Assembly: GCA_049840875.1 (NCBI GenBank)
Contig: JASGJE010000006.1
Location: 62,001-126,000 of the forward strand
Origin: JAFDYH01 sp049840875
GTDB taxonomy: Bacteria > Bacteroidota > Bacteroidia > Chitinophagales > Chitinophagaceae
Length of the DNA stretch: 64,000 nt
Direction of reading: 5' to 3'
Positions 8,971 to 17,527 of the stretch are shown piece by piece (positions within the stretch are counted from its first letter, which is position 1; the number at the start of each line of letters is the position of its first letter). The notes beneath the pieces were generated by a model that saw only the letters and a list, made by a program, of their open reading frames with translations, was not told where the DNA came from and made no database searches. The position numbers and the translations under genes are program-made.

Positions 8971-9153
8971 ATTAATGCAGTATATGCGTCGTAGTTACCC
9001 GTATTAGCAAGTATTGGAAAAGGCTGCTCTTAACAACTGAATTCAGCATATTCTTTTACTCAACAAAAAGGAAACTTCGGATTTAGGAATTTCGAAAACT
9101 ACTTGCAAGAAAAAGGGCCTATTCACAATTTATAATATCGATCCATTGAGCCT

Positions 9154-9534
9154 TTATTCTTTGACACTAACCAACCTACTTCCACAATATTTATAAGTAA
9201 ATATAAAAGGCGATTGTGTATCAATAATAACCTGCAAAATTTTCGGCCATAAGCCTATTATTGTTAGGGATAATTTAAAAAAATCCAACTTCTCTTCTCG
9301 TTTTGTTTTTAAAGCAAATATTCTATATCCTGACTTAAATAATTCTTCCGTCGTGACTTCAAGGCCTCTTTGTTTATAGTCAAACAAGAGCAGAATCGGT
9401 TGATGCAGCGATTTTTCATCTATGGATTTATCAAAATAAGATAGTACATAGCTGCCACTCTCGTCTGATTGATGAACAAGTTTTAAAGCCTCGACTAAAT
9501 CTTTCGGATGTGATTTTTCAAACAATATCTCCAT
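9154..9534 (-). CDS. PIN-like (VapC45/DUF5615-type) toxin candidate
   Basis: A 126-aa protein at the 3' end of the defence operon, starting (ATG) 5 bases after the methylase stop. Its start (MEILFEKSHPKDLVEALKLV) matches the opening strand-helix of PIN-like toxins of the Mut7-C/DUF5615/VapC45 type, and the later part (FKSGYRIFALKTK, then LWPKILQVIIDTQSPFIF) resembles VapC45-like PIN domains. Such toxins are RNase candidates paired with MerR-HTH/DUF433 antitoxins. Here the antitoxin-like sequence is the C-terminus of the upstream methylase. Acidic PIN residues are not all obvious: Glu2 and Asp13 in the first motif region, and Asp48 in LLLFDY, are candidates, so activity is uncertain. The pairing is stronger evidence than the weak sequence similarity. 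Confidence 0.55.
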   Translation of the reverse strand: MEILFEKSHPKDLVEALKLVHQSDESGSYVLSYFDKSIDEKSLHQPILLLFDYKQRGLEVTTEELFKSGYRIFALKTKREEKLDFFKLSLTIIGLWPKILQVIIDTQSPFIFTYKYCGSRLVSVKE

Positions 9535-9539
9535 ATCAA

Positions 9540-10187
9540 TTAATTGCTGTATTCAACTGCTGCTTCGACTTCTTCATCGGTAAGCTCAAACTGTTGTGCT
9601 ATTTTTTTAATGGAAGACTTGTCCCTGTAGAACTGGAGGATTGTGTCAACAGGTACTTCCTTGTTGATAATTGCAGGTTTGCCATTTGCCTCTTTAGGAT
9701 CAATAACAATTTTACCTTTCCCTTTTTCAGGAATCATTCTCATTGCAATATCTCCATCAAATACGATACTCCTGAAGAACTCTTTAATGAAATCAAAATT
9801 AAACTGATCTGAGCCGTTTAAATCAACGTTACCTTCCTGGAGATTGAATGTAATTGTCTTTCCTGCTACTTTTAGATTTTTACTGACATTATTAGTGGCA
9901 AATGGATACTCTTTTTTCGTAAAAGACTTTAGCTTCTCCCTTGCTGTAAGAATATCTTTCAGTTTAATTTTAGCCTCTCGGAGAGTTCCTATTACCACCA
10001 ATTCAATTAAACCATGAAAGCTAATCGTAAGCTTTGTTACATCAGCCTTCCGTTGATCACCGAAACCTTCATAATTTTCTTTATATAATTCACCAAACCA
10101 TCTTCTGATTTTATCGGCAGACAATCGGGTTATTCTTGCACAATCTTGTATGTTATAAATACCGTCGTGCAGGCTCCATTCTTTCAT
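9540..10187 (-). other. antitoxin-like C-terminal module within the methylase (MerR HTH + DUF433)
   Basis: In frame with the methylase and coding for its last ~215 residues. Layout and length equal those of stand-alone DUF433 antitoxins (HTH at the start, central helical part with the PFATNN segment, then DUF433 with VPVDTILQFYRD). The methionine encoded at 10187-10185 lies just before the HTH and could serve as an internal start. Stand-alone members are encoded directly upstream of PIN-like toxins, as here. Confidence 0.65.
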
Positions 10188-13100
10188 AGCAGTTGAAATG
10201 TCGTTTAAATCTACTGAAATTGGTTGTTGTATAGCTGGCTCTTGTGGATCTGTGCGTAATTTCTCAGAAGTATTTAGTCTTTGCCAGGCCTCTAAGACCA
10301 GTCTCCTGGTTCTATATTCTCCGTATTGTCGGATTTCCTTCTCTTTGAGTACCCGGAAAGTTTCGCCAGGAAAATCGGAGCCATAGACGTCCTGTGGGTC
10401 TAAAATATAACGTAGTTCTTCTGTTGTTAGTCCATATAGTTTGGCATAAATGGCATCAAGTTCTGCTTTTAATATTGCCCTTCTATCCTCATCCCACTTA
10501 AAAGGTGGTAACGGACAACCTGTTTCGTCTATTTCACACCAAGACGGGGGATTCCATGCACATCCTCCTGTCGAGGCTTCATTTTTTTCCCATTGCTTTT
10601 TTATAGCTGCTTTTACCACTTCATCGGCCTCCTTCCAAATATCATCTGCAAAAACCTTGATGTCCCAAGAAAAATAGGTCAGTTCTAATATCTTTGGAAT
10701 ACCCAATTCTTTTTCAAGATCACTAAAAGCGCTTGGTCTTAAAACCGGGAATTGTTTTGTATAATAATCAGAAAGGTTGGTGCCCCCAACTTTCTGTCGG
10801 GCTATATAGTCTAAAACGAGGGAATTGAATTGCCCTAAAAGCAAGCCAATATCAATTGAGCTTTTATCACTAAATAAAATTCGACAACTAAAAACAGGAG
10901 CATGTAAGGGAATGATTGATGCTATAATTGTCCTTTCCTGCGTTGCCTTTGTAATATTTCTGTAGATAAAAAACCATTTTCGGCTCCATTTAAGATGCTC
11001 GATTCTGTTTCTCAAATCTTGCTTATCTACAACATATTCGCCTATTGAAGTTAAGTCCGGTGATTTGATAGCTACGTATTCAAAATCATTACCTATGAAA
11101 TTTGCAAAATGGTGATCATACGAAAACATCATTTTGGCTTCATACAAATCAATTGGTTCTAAAAAGCTATTTTGATTTTTTGCTTTAATATAGCCTGCAT
11201 TATTGTCGTTCGTCATGTGATAAAGCCCCTGTCTTATAAACATCGCCCAAGGGTTGTCATTTTCGATTTCATTTACGAAGACAGGAATACGTTTGTATAT
11301 TTTAGTGGTTAAATCAGCATCTGTACGAGTTCGAAAAACTGGACATGTTTTTGTGTTTGGGTTTAATCGCAAAAAATCATCTTTACTTAGGGCAAAAACA
11401 CGAGTTGAATCTTTTAACTGCTCTATATCAATTAAATAAAAACCAAACTGGGCCTTTAGCACGCCTATATCAGTCCCTGAAATAGTTAAAAGTGAAAATT
11501 TATATCCGCTATGAACCGCTTGAAATATTCGTTTCGTATTCTCAAAATCAAATAAGCTAACAAGTCTGTTTTTCTCAACCAGGTCTCCAAAAAAATCCTT
11601 ATTTGCATCATCAGTAGCAATACCAGTTGGCACTATAAAACCTCCTCGTCCATGCTGATTTATGCCTTTGCTGTATAATTCTGCAAATATTGAATAGGTA
11701 TTAATATCACCGACAGCTGTTAACGGAAATCTATTTGAAAATCGGATTAATTTGGATAAGCAATCAGCATTATGAAGGGCTGATTGATATGATCTGTACA
11801 ACACAGGGTTTGAGCTTGGTAGGTTCGCTATTAATTTCTTTCTTGCTGATGCATTTGGTGCCTTAGCAATTTCTACGTCTTTCGTAGCGAAAAACTCTTC
11901 TTCTTGTAATTTAATTCTTTCCCAAGGTGGATTTCCAAGCATTATATCAAAACCACCTTGCTCAAATACATCTGGAAACTCTAAACTCCAATGAAAAAAC
12001 TTATGCTCTATCGCCAAAGCATTGGCTTTTCCAACCATTGGGCCATAAGCAGCTTCGGAATTTTGCAAGAACTTCTGCAGCCGCTCACTTGTTGGTGCAG
12101 CAGATTTGTTTTCATCCGTATAATTAAGAAAGAATGCCGATGTCCACAGGTTACAAGCACGCCAGTCTTTCCACCATTTTACGTTACTGCGCAATTTTTC
12201 AAATTTATTCTTTGCCTTATGCACGCTATCTACATCATCCTGCCTTATACTATCCAAATCATGATACTCGGCACTAAACTCATGAGTTTCTGTTTCAGTA
12301 GTTTGCTGATCGAATAAACTAATTTGTCTTGTCTTATTAAAAGCGGCATTGGCCTTTTTTAATTGCCTGCAAACTTCTTTATCATCTCCTGTAACCGGGG
12401 TATAAGCCTCATCAGGTATTCCTTTATTCAGTATGGACAAATCAGTAACACCAACAAGGCTGTTGCCGCATCTTATTTTGTGATCTAAGAAACTTAGTGG
12501 TTTTCCGCTATTGTGGCTTTCTAACCACAAGGCCAGCTTACATAACTCAACAGCATCAGGGTTCATATCTACACCATATACACAATGCTGAATTACTTCA
12601 CGTAAACAAGAACGAAATACAGAAGGGGCAGGATTATCCTCACTGCTTTGCACTCTTGCCAGATACCAGGCAATTGTCCTGGCTGCCGCCAGCAACATGT
12701 GCCCGCTACCTGCTGCTGCATCGCAAACCTTCAAGGCCAATAAGGATTTTTCCTGCGCTTCCTTATCGCCAGAATGTACTTTCAATCTTTCCTCAATTAC
12801 AGGAATCAATGCAGATTTGATCAGCTCATTTACCAAATCAGGTCTTGTATAATAAGAGCCTGTTGTTTTTCTTTCTGTACCCTCATGGAAAGTAAAATTG
12901 ATAAGCGCCGGGTTAGGGGCTTCAATATTTTCAACCACCGGGTACAGTTCCAATAAACCTTCGTACACAGAACCTAATTCTTCTACATCCAATGAGCGGT
13001 AATTAATCGGGACAAGACTTTTATTGTCATCGGTAAATTCATTCAAGTTGCGAATACATTCCAGCAACAATTCATTGCTGATTAAACTTGTTTCAATATC

Positions 13101-14261
13101 CTGGATGGCAGTTTCGTTAAACAGATCACCATCCAAAGGCTGAATACTTAATTTCTTTCCTTTGCCACCCGCTTCAAATAACTGAAATGTATAAATCAAT
13201 CCCTGCCACAAATCATTAAACTGCTTTTCATATAAGTATCTGTTTTCTGATAACTTCCTTAGCCTGGCAATACTATAAAACTGTAAATAGATTCTTTTCT
13301 TTCTCAACACGTCTTCGTCTTTATCATCGGGATTATAAACCAGATCTCTTTCTTCTGTCACCATTAAAAACAAAAACCTATATATAAGACGAAGTAATTG
13401 CCTGTAAAAATCCTTTGCTGTTAATGAACCATTTTTCAGCTTTTCTCTCAATGAAGCATTGGCTTCATGCTGCAAAAAGCCCTTTCCTAATGCAACCAAC
13501 GATTCCTTTACTGCATAACTCAATCCATCACGGATGCGATTTCCTGTCTCAATGCTTTCTTTATAATAAATTTCCAGGCAGCACTCTTCCGCTTCAGTTT
13601 TACTTTTTGGAAACCGGGTAGCATGTAACAACCGATACAAAACTGTAAATTCACTGTATTTGTCTTCATCCAGCATCCTCTTTAAATCAAACTCCACAAA
13701 GGTCAGCTTTACTAATCTTCCACTGTCACGAATTAACCTCAGGTAAAGCCCATTGGCAGCAATACCATATACATACTCTGTTACATTCAGGTATTCCTGT
13801 ACAGTAGCATGAGGCGAAAGACGGGATGTACCGCCACTTGATTTAATATCAAGTGTATTCCTATTGTTATTCTGATCAACAAATCCTACAATATGAATGG
13901 GAATATCATCTAAATTTTCGGCAGTATGGCTTATAGAATAGGTCTGGCTATTTCCGCCTGGCAAAACATTTCTTTTTCGTGATAAATCAAAACCAAGTGA
14001 ATCAAAAAACCCCTCCATCCATCTGCGGGTGGTTGTTGTACCATACGGATCATTAATTGGAAGTTCCTGGCTCTTATCTGTGAAATGTTTCCAGTCTAAC
14101 TTAATTCTGCTCCAGGCATACTCAATTTCGTTTCTCAGAATCGTTGCATTATTAAATCCAAAATCTTTTGCAGCTTGCCCTTCGTCGGCGCCCTTCTCTA
14201 TCTTTTGCAAAACTTCCTCTGAAATAAGATTGCCTTGTATGTTAATGCAGGTAAACTTCAT
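9540..14261 (-). CDS. PglX/DrmMI-like N6-adenine DNA methylase fused to a MerR-HTH/DUF433 antitoxin domain
   Basis: A 1573-aa protein. Residues ~1-460 are an N-terminal region with an endonuclease-fold look (LDIKSSGGTSRL) and helices. Then come motif X GSYYTRPDLV (468-477), AdoMet motif I DAAAGSGHM (514-522), VYGVDMNPDAVELCKLAL and catalytic motif IV NPPW (777-780), as in gamma-class N6-adenine methylases of BREX (PglX) and DISARM class 1 (DrmMI). The target-recognition region follows to ~1340. The last ~210 residues (1363-1573) are unlike a methylase: a MerR-type HTH (YNIQDCARITRLSADKIRRW), a linker and a DUF433 domain (GKIVIDPKEANGKPAI to the end). An internal ATG at 10187 could give a free antitoxin. 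The gene starts 6 bp after the SNF2 gene and ends 5 bp before the PIN-like gene. Likely role: self-DNA marking within the system. Confidence 0.85.
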   Translation of the reverse strand: MKFTCINIQGNLISEEVLQKIEKGADEGQAAKDFGFNNATILRNEIEYAWSRIKLDWKHFTDKSQELPINDPYGTTTTRRWMEGFFDSLGFDLSRKRNVLPGGNSQTYSISHTAENLDDIPIHIVGFVDQNNNRNTLDIKSSGGTSRLSPHATVQEYLNVTEYVYGIAANGLYLRLIRDSGRLVKLTFVEFDLKRMLDEDKYSEFTVLYRLLHATRFPKSKTEAEECCLEIYYKESIETGNRIRDGLSYAVKESLVALGKGFLQHEANASLREKLKNGSLTAKDFYRQLLRLIYRFLFLMVTEERDLVYNPDDKDEDVLRKKRIYLQFYSIARLRKLSENRYLYEKQFNDLWQGLIYTFQLFEAGGKGKKLSIQPLDGDLFNETAIQDIETSLISNELLLECIRNLNEFTDDNKSLVPINYRSLDVEELGSVYEGLLELYPVVENIEAPNPALINFTFHEGTERKTTGSYYTRPDLVNELIKSALIPVIEERLKVHSGDKEAQEKSLLALKVCDAAAGSGHMLLAAARTIAWYLARVQSSEDNPAPSVFRSCLREVIQHCVYGVDMNPDAVELCKLALWLESHNSGKPLSFLDHKIRCGNSLVGVTDLSILNKGIPDEAYTPVTGDDKEVCRQLKKANAAFNKTRQISLFDQQTTETETHEFSAEYHDLDSIRQDDVDSVHKAKNKFEKLRSNVKWWKDWRACNLWTSAFFLNYTDENKSAAPTSERLQKFLQNSEAAYGPMVGKANALAIEHKFFHWSLEFPDVFEQGGFDIMLGNPPWERIKLQEEEFFATKDVEIAKAPNASARKKLIANLPSSNPVLYRSYQSALHNADCLSKLIRFSNRFPLTAVGDINTYSIFAELYSKGINQHGRGGFIVPTGIATDDANKDFFGDLVEKNRLVSLFDFENTKRIFQAVHSGYKFSLLTISGTDIGVLKAQFGFYLIDIEQLKDSTRVFALSKDDFLRLNPNTKTCPVFRTRTDADLTTKIYKRIPVFVNEIENDNPWAMFIRQGLYHMTNDNNAGYIKAKNQNSFLEPIDLYEAKMMFSYDHHFANFIGNDFEYVAIKSPDLTSIGEYVVDKQDLRNRIEHLKWSRKWFFIYRNITKATQERTIIASIIPLHAPVFSCRILFSDKSSIDIGLLLGQFNSLVLDYIARQKVGGTNLSDYYTKQFPVLRPSAFSDLEKELGIPKILELTYFSWDIKVFADDIWKEADEVVKAAIKKQWEKNEASTGGCAWNPPSWCEIDETGCPLPPFKWDEDRRAILKAELDAIYAKLYGLTTEELRYILDPQDVYGSDFPGETFRVLKEKEIRQYGEYRTRRLVLEAWQRLNTSEKLRTDPQEPAIQQPISVDLNDISTAMKEWSLHDGIYNIQDCARITRLSADKIRRWFGELYKENYEGFGDQRKADVTKLTISFHGLIELVVIGTLREAKIKLKDILTAREKLKSFTKKEYPFATNNVSKNLKVAGKTITFNLQEGNVDLNGSDQFNFDFIKEFFRSIVFDGDIAMRMIPEKGKGKIVIDPKEANGKPAIINKEVPVDTILQFYRDKSSIKKIAQQFELTDEEVEAAVEYSN

Positions 14262-14267
14262 TCATTC

Positions 14268-17129
14268 TTATTTTACTTCAGGCAATAAAATATAAATACC
14301 CAATACATCCATCGGCAGCACCGGCTCAACAACTTTATATTTATTACCACTTACTAATTTTTTAAATCTTGTATGAGCATCTACCAAATGATTTGCTCGT
14401 TCCAATGCCACTTCATCGGTCTTAGCCCTGAATGATTTTTCCTCTATCACCCAATCCATTTCTTCATTTAGCCAGTATGATTGTTCTCCCAATTCAAGGT
14501 TCTGTGTTGCTTTAGCGGTCAACAATAAATTCATTGCTGTTTCTTTCGAGACAAACTGCTTGGAGGCTATACCTCCAGTATATCCCCATAACCACATTTC
14601 CTCTGCTACTATTTCTTTATTATTTGGCTGTTCAGCTATCACGTTTCTAACCCGGAGTTGAAATAAAACTGTTTTCTGAGCCACATCGTCTGTTCTTAAA
14701 ACAGCAGCCCTTGCAGCACAGTTATTCTCGCCATGCAGTGAGCTATTGATAATAGTTTGAGCCAAATGTTCAGTGAATGGATGATTACGACCGATATATT
14801 TATACCCAGTTGGAGTTGGAGATTTAAAAGAGATAAGAATATCATTCTTATTAGTGAGTAGTTCACGCAGGCGTTGAGGTATATTCGTGGTAAATACCTT
14901 GTACCCTTCTTTTTTAGCTTCTACCTGCACACTCATAAAGCGTAAAGCTTCTACAACAAATTGTTCAACCGCTCTCACATCACCAATGGCTTCATCCATT
15001 TCCTTCAGATCAGCTTCTATATCTGTTGCTTTAATGGCATTCTGTGCAAAAATACTTCGGGATGCTTTTTCTCTTTGCTCTGCCTCTTCAAATGCTTTAG
15101 CTACACGATTCTTTTCATCTTCAATTTCTTCAGCCTCGAACATCGAAAGTTGCAGGCTTACTTGTTTGATGGAAACAGCAGGTTTTAATAAGATTGCATT
15201 GGTTACAGCTTCCATTACAGTAGTGCTGTTCTCTGGAAAGGGTACTGATATACCAATAGACTTCCTGATTTCACGGGCTTTTCTTAAAAGCACCTCCAAT
15301 ACTACGCCATCAATCGGGTTATTACTTCCATACAATAATGCTACCTCAACAGATGGCGATTGCTGCCCAAAACGATCTATCCTTCCTTCACGTTGTTCAA
15401 GCCGGTTTGGATTCCAGGGTAAATCATAATGAACAAGAGCATTAAAACCATCCTGCAAATTAATCCCCTCACTCAAGCAATCCGTAGCAATCAATAATCT
15501 CCTTTCGGATTTATTCATCACTTCAATCTTCTCACGTCTCAATTCATCATCCAACTCACTTGTAACGACTTCTATGTGCAGTTGCTTGTAATTCTTTCCT
15601 TTTAAAGCCTCCTTAAATATCTCGCCCAAATAGTTTGCTGTTTGAATATACCGGCAAAACACAATAGGATTAAAGCCTCTGTCTATATATCCTTTTGCAA
15701 GTGCAACTGCTTCTTTTGCCTTATTATCTTTTTCAAGTCCAAACAATTCTTTCATTCGCTTCGCATAGTTCAACAGGCGTCTTGCTTCTGAATCTTTTGT
15801 TGTTGCCGCTTTTCCTAAAACAGATAATGGTAAATTATCATCGAAAGAGTAATCAGTATCCATTACATCCTCTCCTTGATTAACCAGTTCACTTTCACTT
15901 AAATCATCTTCCTCATTACTAAGCTTCTTTTTATGTGCCTTTTTTTCCAGCATTGAAATACCCGCTGCTGGACTGCTCATTACTCCTCTAAGCAATGCCA
16001 AGGCATCCCAATAATTGAATCGTTGCCTTCTTCTGTCACCACTGCTTTCAGCAACAATTTCCCTTGCATAAGAAAGAATATCATTAAATACATCCGCATA
16101 CTCTTTGCCTACAGAATAATCTTTGTCAATTGAGTCTCTTTTCGGAAATTTTGTTTCTTCATCGAGCCACTTTAAAACATCAGCCCTTCTGCGTTGAATA
16201 AAGTGCCTGGCAATTTCCTTACGCTCCTGTTCTGTAGATTCAACAATATCAATTTTTTCAAATTCTGATTTAACTAAACCCAATAACGATTGAAACTCGG
16301 CTTGTTTACCGCTATGTGGAGTCGCTGTCAGTAATAATAGATGCTGATTCTGTTTTCTTGAGATATCATGCAGCAAATGATAACGCAATTGCTGCGAGTT
16401 ATTAGCTCCAGCAGGTTTAGCACAGGTGTGCGCTTCATCAACAATAATAAGTTCTGGGCAATGATCTACAAATACCTGTCTTTTATTTCCTGATTTGATA
16501 TAATCAATGGAAATAATCTGAAATGGAAAAGCACGAAAGATATTTTCATGTGCTCTAATTTTTCTTTCCAATGATGTGGCAGTTCCTGAACGAATTATTA
16601 CTGCTTCTATGCCGAATTTATTTTTAAGCTCATCCTGCCACTGATCGCACAAGTGTGGCAAACAAACTACTGCAAATCTTTTAATCTCCTTACGTTCATA
16701 TAATTCTTTAGCGACTAATAATGCTTCGATAGTTTTGCCGACACCCACATCATCAGCGATCAACAATCGAACAGTTTCCTGCTTCAATGCCATAATTAGT
16801 GGAACCATTTGATATGAACGTGGACGGAAAGAAAGTTTTCCTAAGCACCGAAACGGACCTGCTGCATTCCTGAATGATAAACGTGCAGCATTGTATAATA
16901 ACTTAGCAGACGTGAAATCACCTAAATCTTTTTCTGAAGGTTTTACAAAGTTGTAAGTCCTTGGCACATCAGTATCATTCTCCAATGGCTTATATATGCC
17001 TGTTACTTCATCTTCAGAACCACCCAATGGTTTCACCAATAAAAGTTCATCATCTTCAGATGGCAATATCACCCACGGTCTGTTACGAAGTGTGACTAAG
17101 CTTCCTGGTTTAAAATCGAAACTATTCAT
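14268..17129 (-). CDS. SNF2-family helicase, DrmD-like
   Basis: A 953-aa SF2 helicase of the SNF2/HepA type. The N-terminus (FKPGSLVTLRNRPWVI) is the small beta domain seen before the ATPase in DISARM class 1 DrmD proteins. Walker A-like motif DDVGVGKT lies at ~126-133, then IVDEAHTC (~230) and LLLTATPHSG; the C-lobe has PIVFCRYI, LLIATDCLSEGINLQ and NPNRLEQREGRIDRFGQ. Residues ~700-953 are a helical accessory region. ATG start at 17129, sharing one base with the stop of the Doc-like gene, and the methylase follows after 6 bp, so translation is coupled. A DrmD-methylase pair is the mark of class 1 DISARM, where the helicase is thought to translocate on or remodel invading DNA. The assignment is by motif and context. 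Confidence 0.8.
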   Translation of the reverse strand: MNSFDFKPGSLVTLRNRPWVILPSEDDELLLVKPLGGSEDEVTGIYKPLENDTDVPRTYNFVKPSEKDLGDFTSAKLLYNAARLSFRNAAGPFRCLGKLSFRPRSYQMVPLIMALKQETVRLLIADDVGVGKTIEALLVAKELYERKEIKRFAVVCLPHLCDQWQDELKNKFGIEAVIIRSGTATSLERKIRAHENIFRAFPFQIISIDYIKSGNKRQVFVDHCPELIIVDEAHTCAKPAGANNSQQLRYHLLHDISRKQNQHLLLLTATPHSGKQAEFQSLLGLVKSEFEKIDIVESTEQERKEIARHFIQRRRADVLKWLDEETKFPKRDSIDKDYSVGKEYADVFNDILSYAREIVAESSGDRRRQRFNYWDALALLRGVMSSPAAGISMLEKKAHKKKLSNEEDDLSESELVNQGEDVMDTDYSFDDNLPLSVLGKAATTKDSEARRLLNYAKRMKELFGLEKDNKAKEAVALAKGYIDRGFNPIVFCRYIQTANYLGEIFKEALKGKNYKQLHIEVVTSELDDELRREKIEVMNKSERRLLIATDCLSEGINLQDGFNALVHYDLPWNPNRLEQREGRIDRFGQQSPSVEVALLYGSNNPIDGVVLEVLLRKAREIRKSIGISVPFPENSTTVMEAVTNAILLKPAVSIKQVSLQLSMFEAEEIEDEKNRVAKAFEEAEQREKASRSIFAQNAIKATDIEADLKEMDEAIGDVRAVEQFVVEALRFMSVQVEAKKEGYKVFTTNIPQRLRELLTNKNDILISFKSPTPTGYKYIGRNHPFTEHLAQTIINSSLHGENNCAARAAVLRTDDVAQKTVLFQLRVRNVIAEQPNNKEIVAEEMWLWGYTGGIASKQFVSKETAMNLLLTAKATQNLELGEQSYWLNEEMDWVIEEKSFRAKTDEVALERANHLVDAHTRFKKLVSGNKYKVVEPVLPMDVLGIYILLPEVK

Positions 17130-17527
17130 TAATCTTTACAGGTTACATTTTCAGTTAAAAAATCCGCCAGATTTCTTTTGTCCCTTTGTCCATTAGCGAC
17201 TTCTAAAAGTATGGGCCACAAATAATCATCTGGGATTGTAAGGTCACATCCGTTTAACTTCAAGAATGCAAACAGAGCTAAAAATCCAGTTCTTTTATTG
17301 CCATCAGAAAAACCCTGGCATTCGGAAATATGATAATAATAAGCTGCAGCCATATGATGTATATTCTCATGAAGGTATTGATCACCAAAAGTTGCTTGCG
17401 GTTGATCAATTGCTGATTCAATCAAACCTCTGTCTCTCACTCCATCAAGGCCCCCAAACGTTTTGGTCGCAAGCTTGTTTAGCTTCACTATTCGGTCAAA
17501 ATCAAGAAAAGTATAATTCTTCGTCAT
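17129..17527 (-). CDS. Doc/Fic family protein with altered active-site motif
   Basis: A 132-aa death-on-curing type protein of normal Doc length. Early conserved parts are visible (GGLDGVRDRGLIESAI at ~25-40, then YLHENIHHMAAAYYYHI). The Fic motif reads QGFSDGNKR (71-79), while the family motif is HxFx[DE][AG]N[GK]R, so the catalytic His is Gln71; Phe73, Asp75, Asn77 and Arg79 remain. Doc toxins modify targets such as EF-Tu by phosphorylation (others AMPylate); loss of the His should abolish this. No Phd-type antitoxin lies next to it. It overlaps the helicase gene by 4 bp (ATGA) and shares one base with the SNF2 gene, so it is a built-in operon member. It may now be a structural or sensing subunit; this is inference. 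Confidence 0.8.
   Translation of the reverse strand: MTKNYTFLDFDRIVKLNKLATKTFGGLDGVRDRGLIESAIDQPQATFGDQYLHENIHHMAAAYYYHISECQGFSDGNKRTGFLALFAFLKLNGCDLTIPDDYLWPILLEVANGQRDKRNLADFLTENVTCKD

Noticed and set aside
14887..15429. 180-aa plus-strand ORF inside the SNF2 gene
   Set aside because: Antisense shadow: the opposite frame codes for a continuous, motif-bearing helicase.
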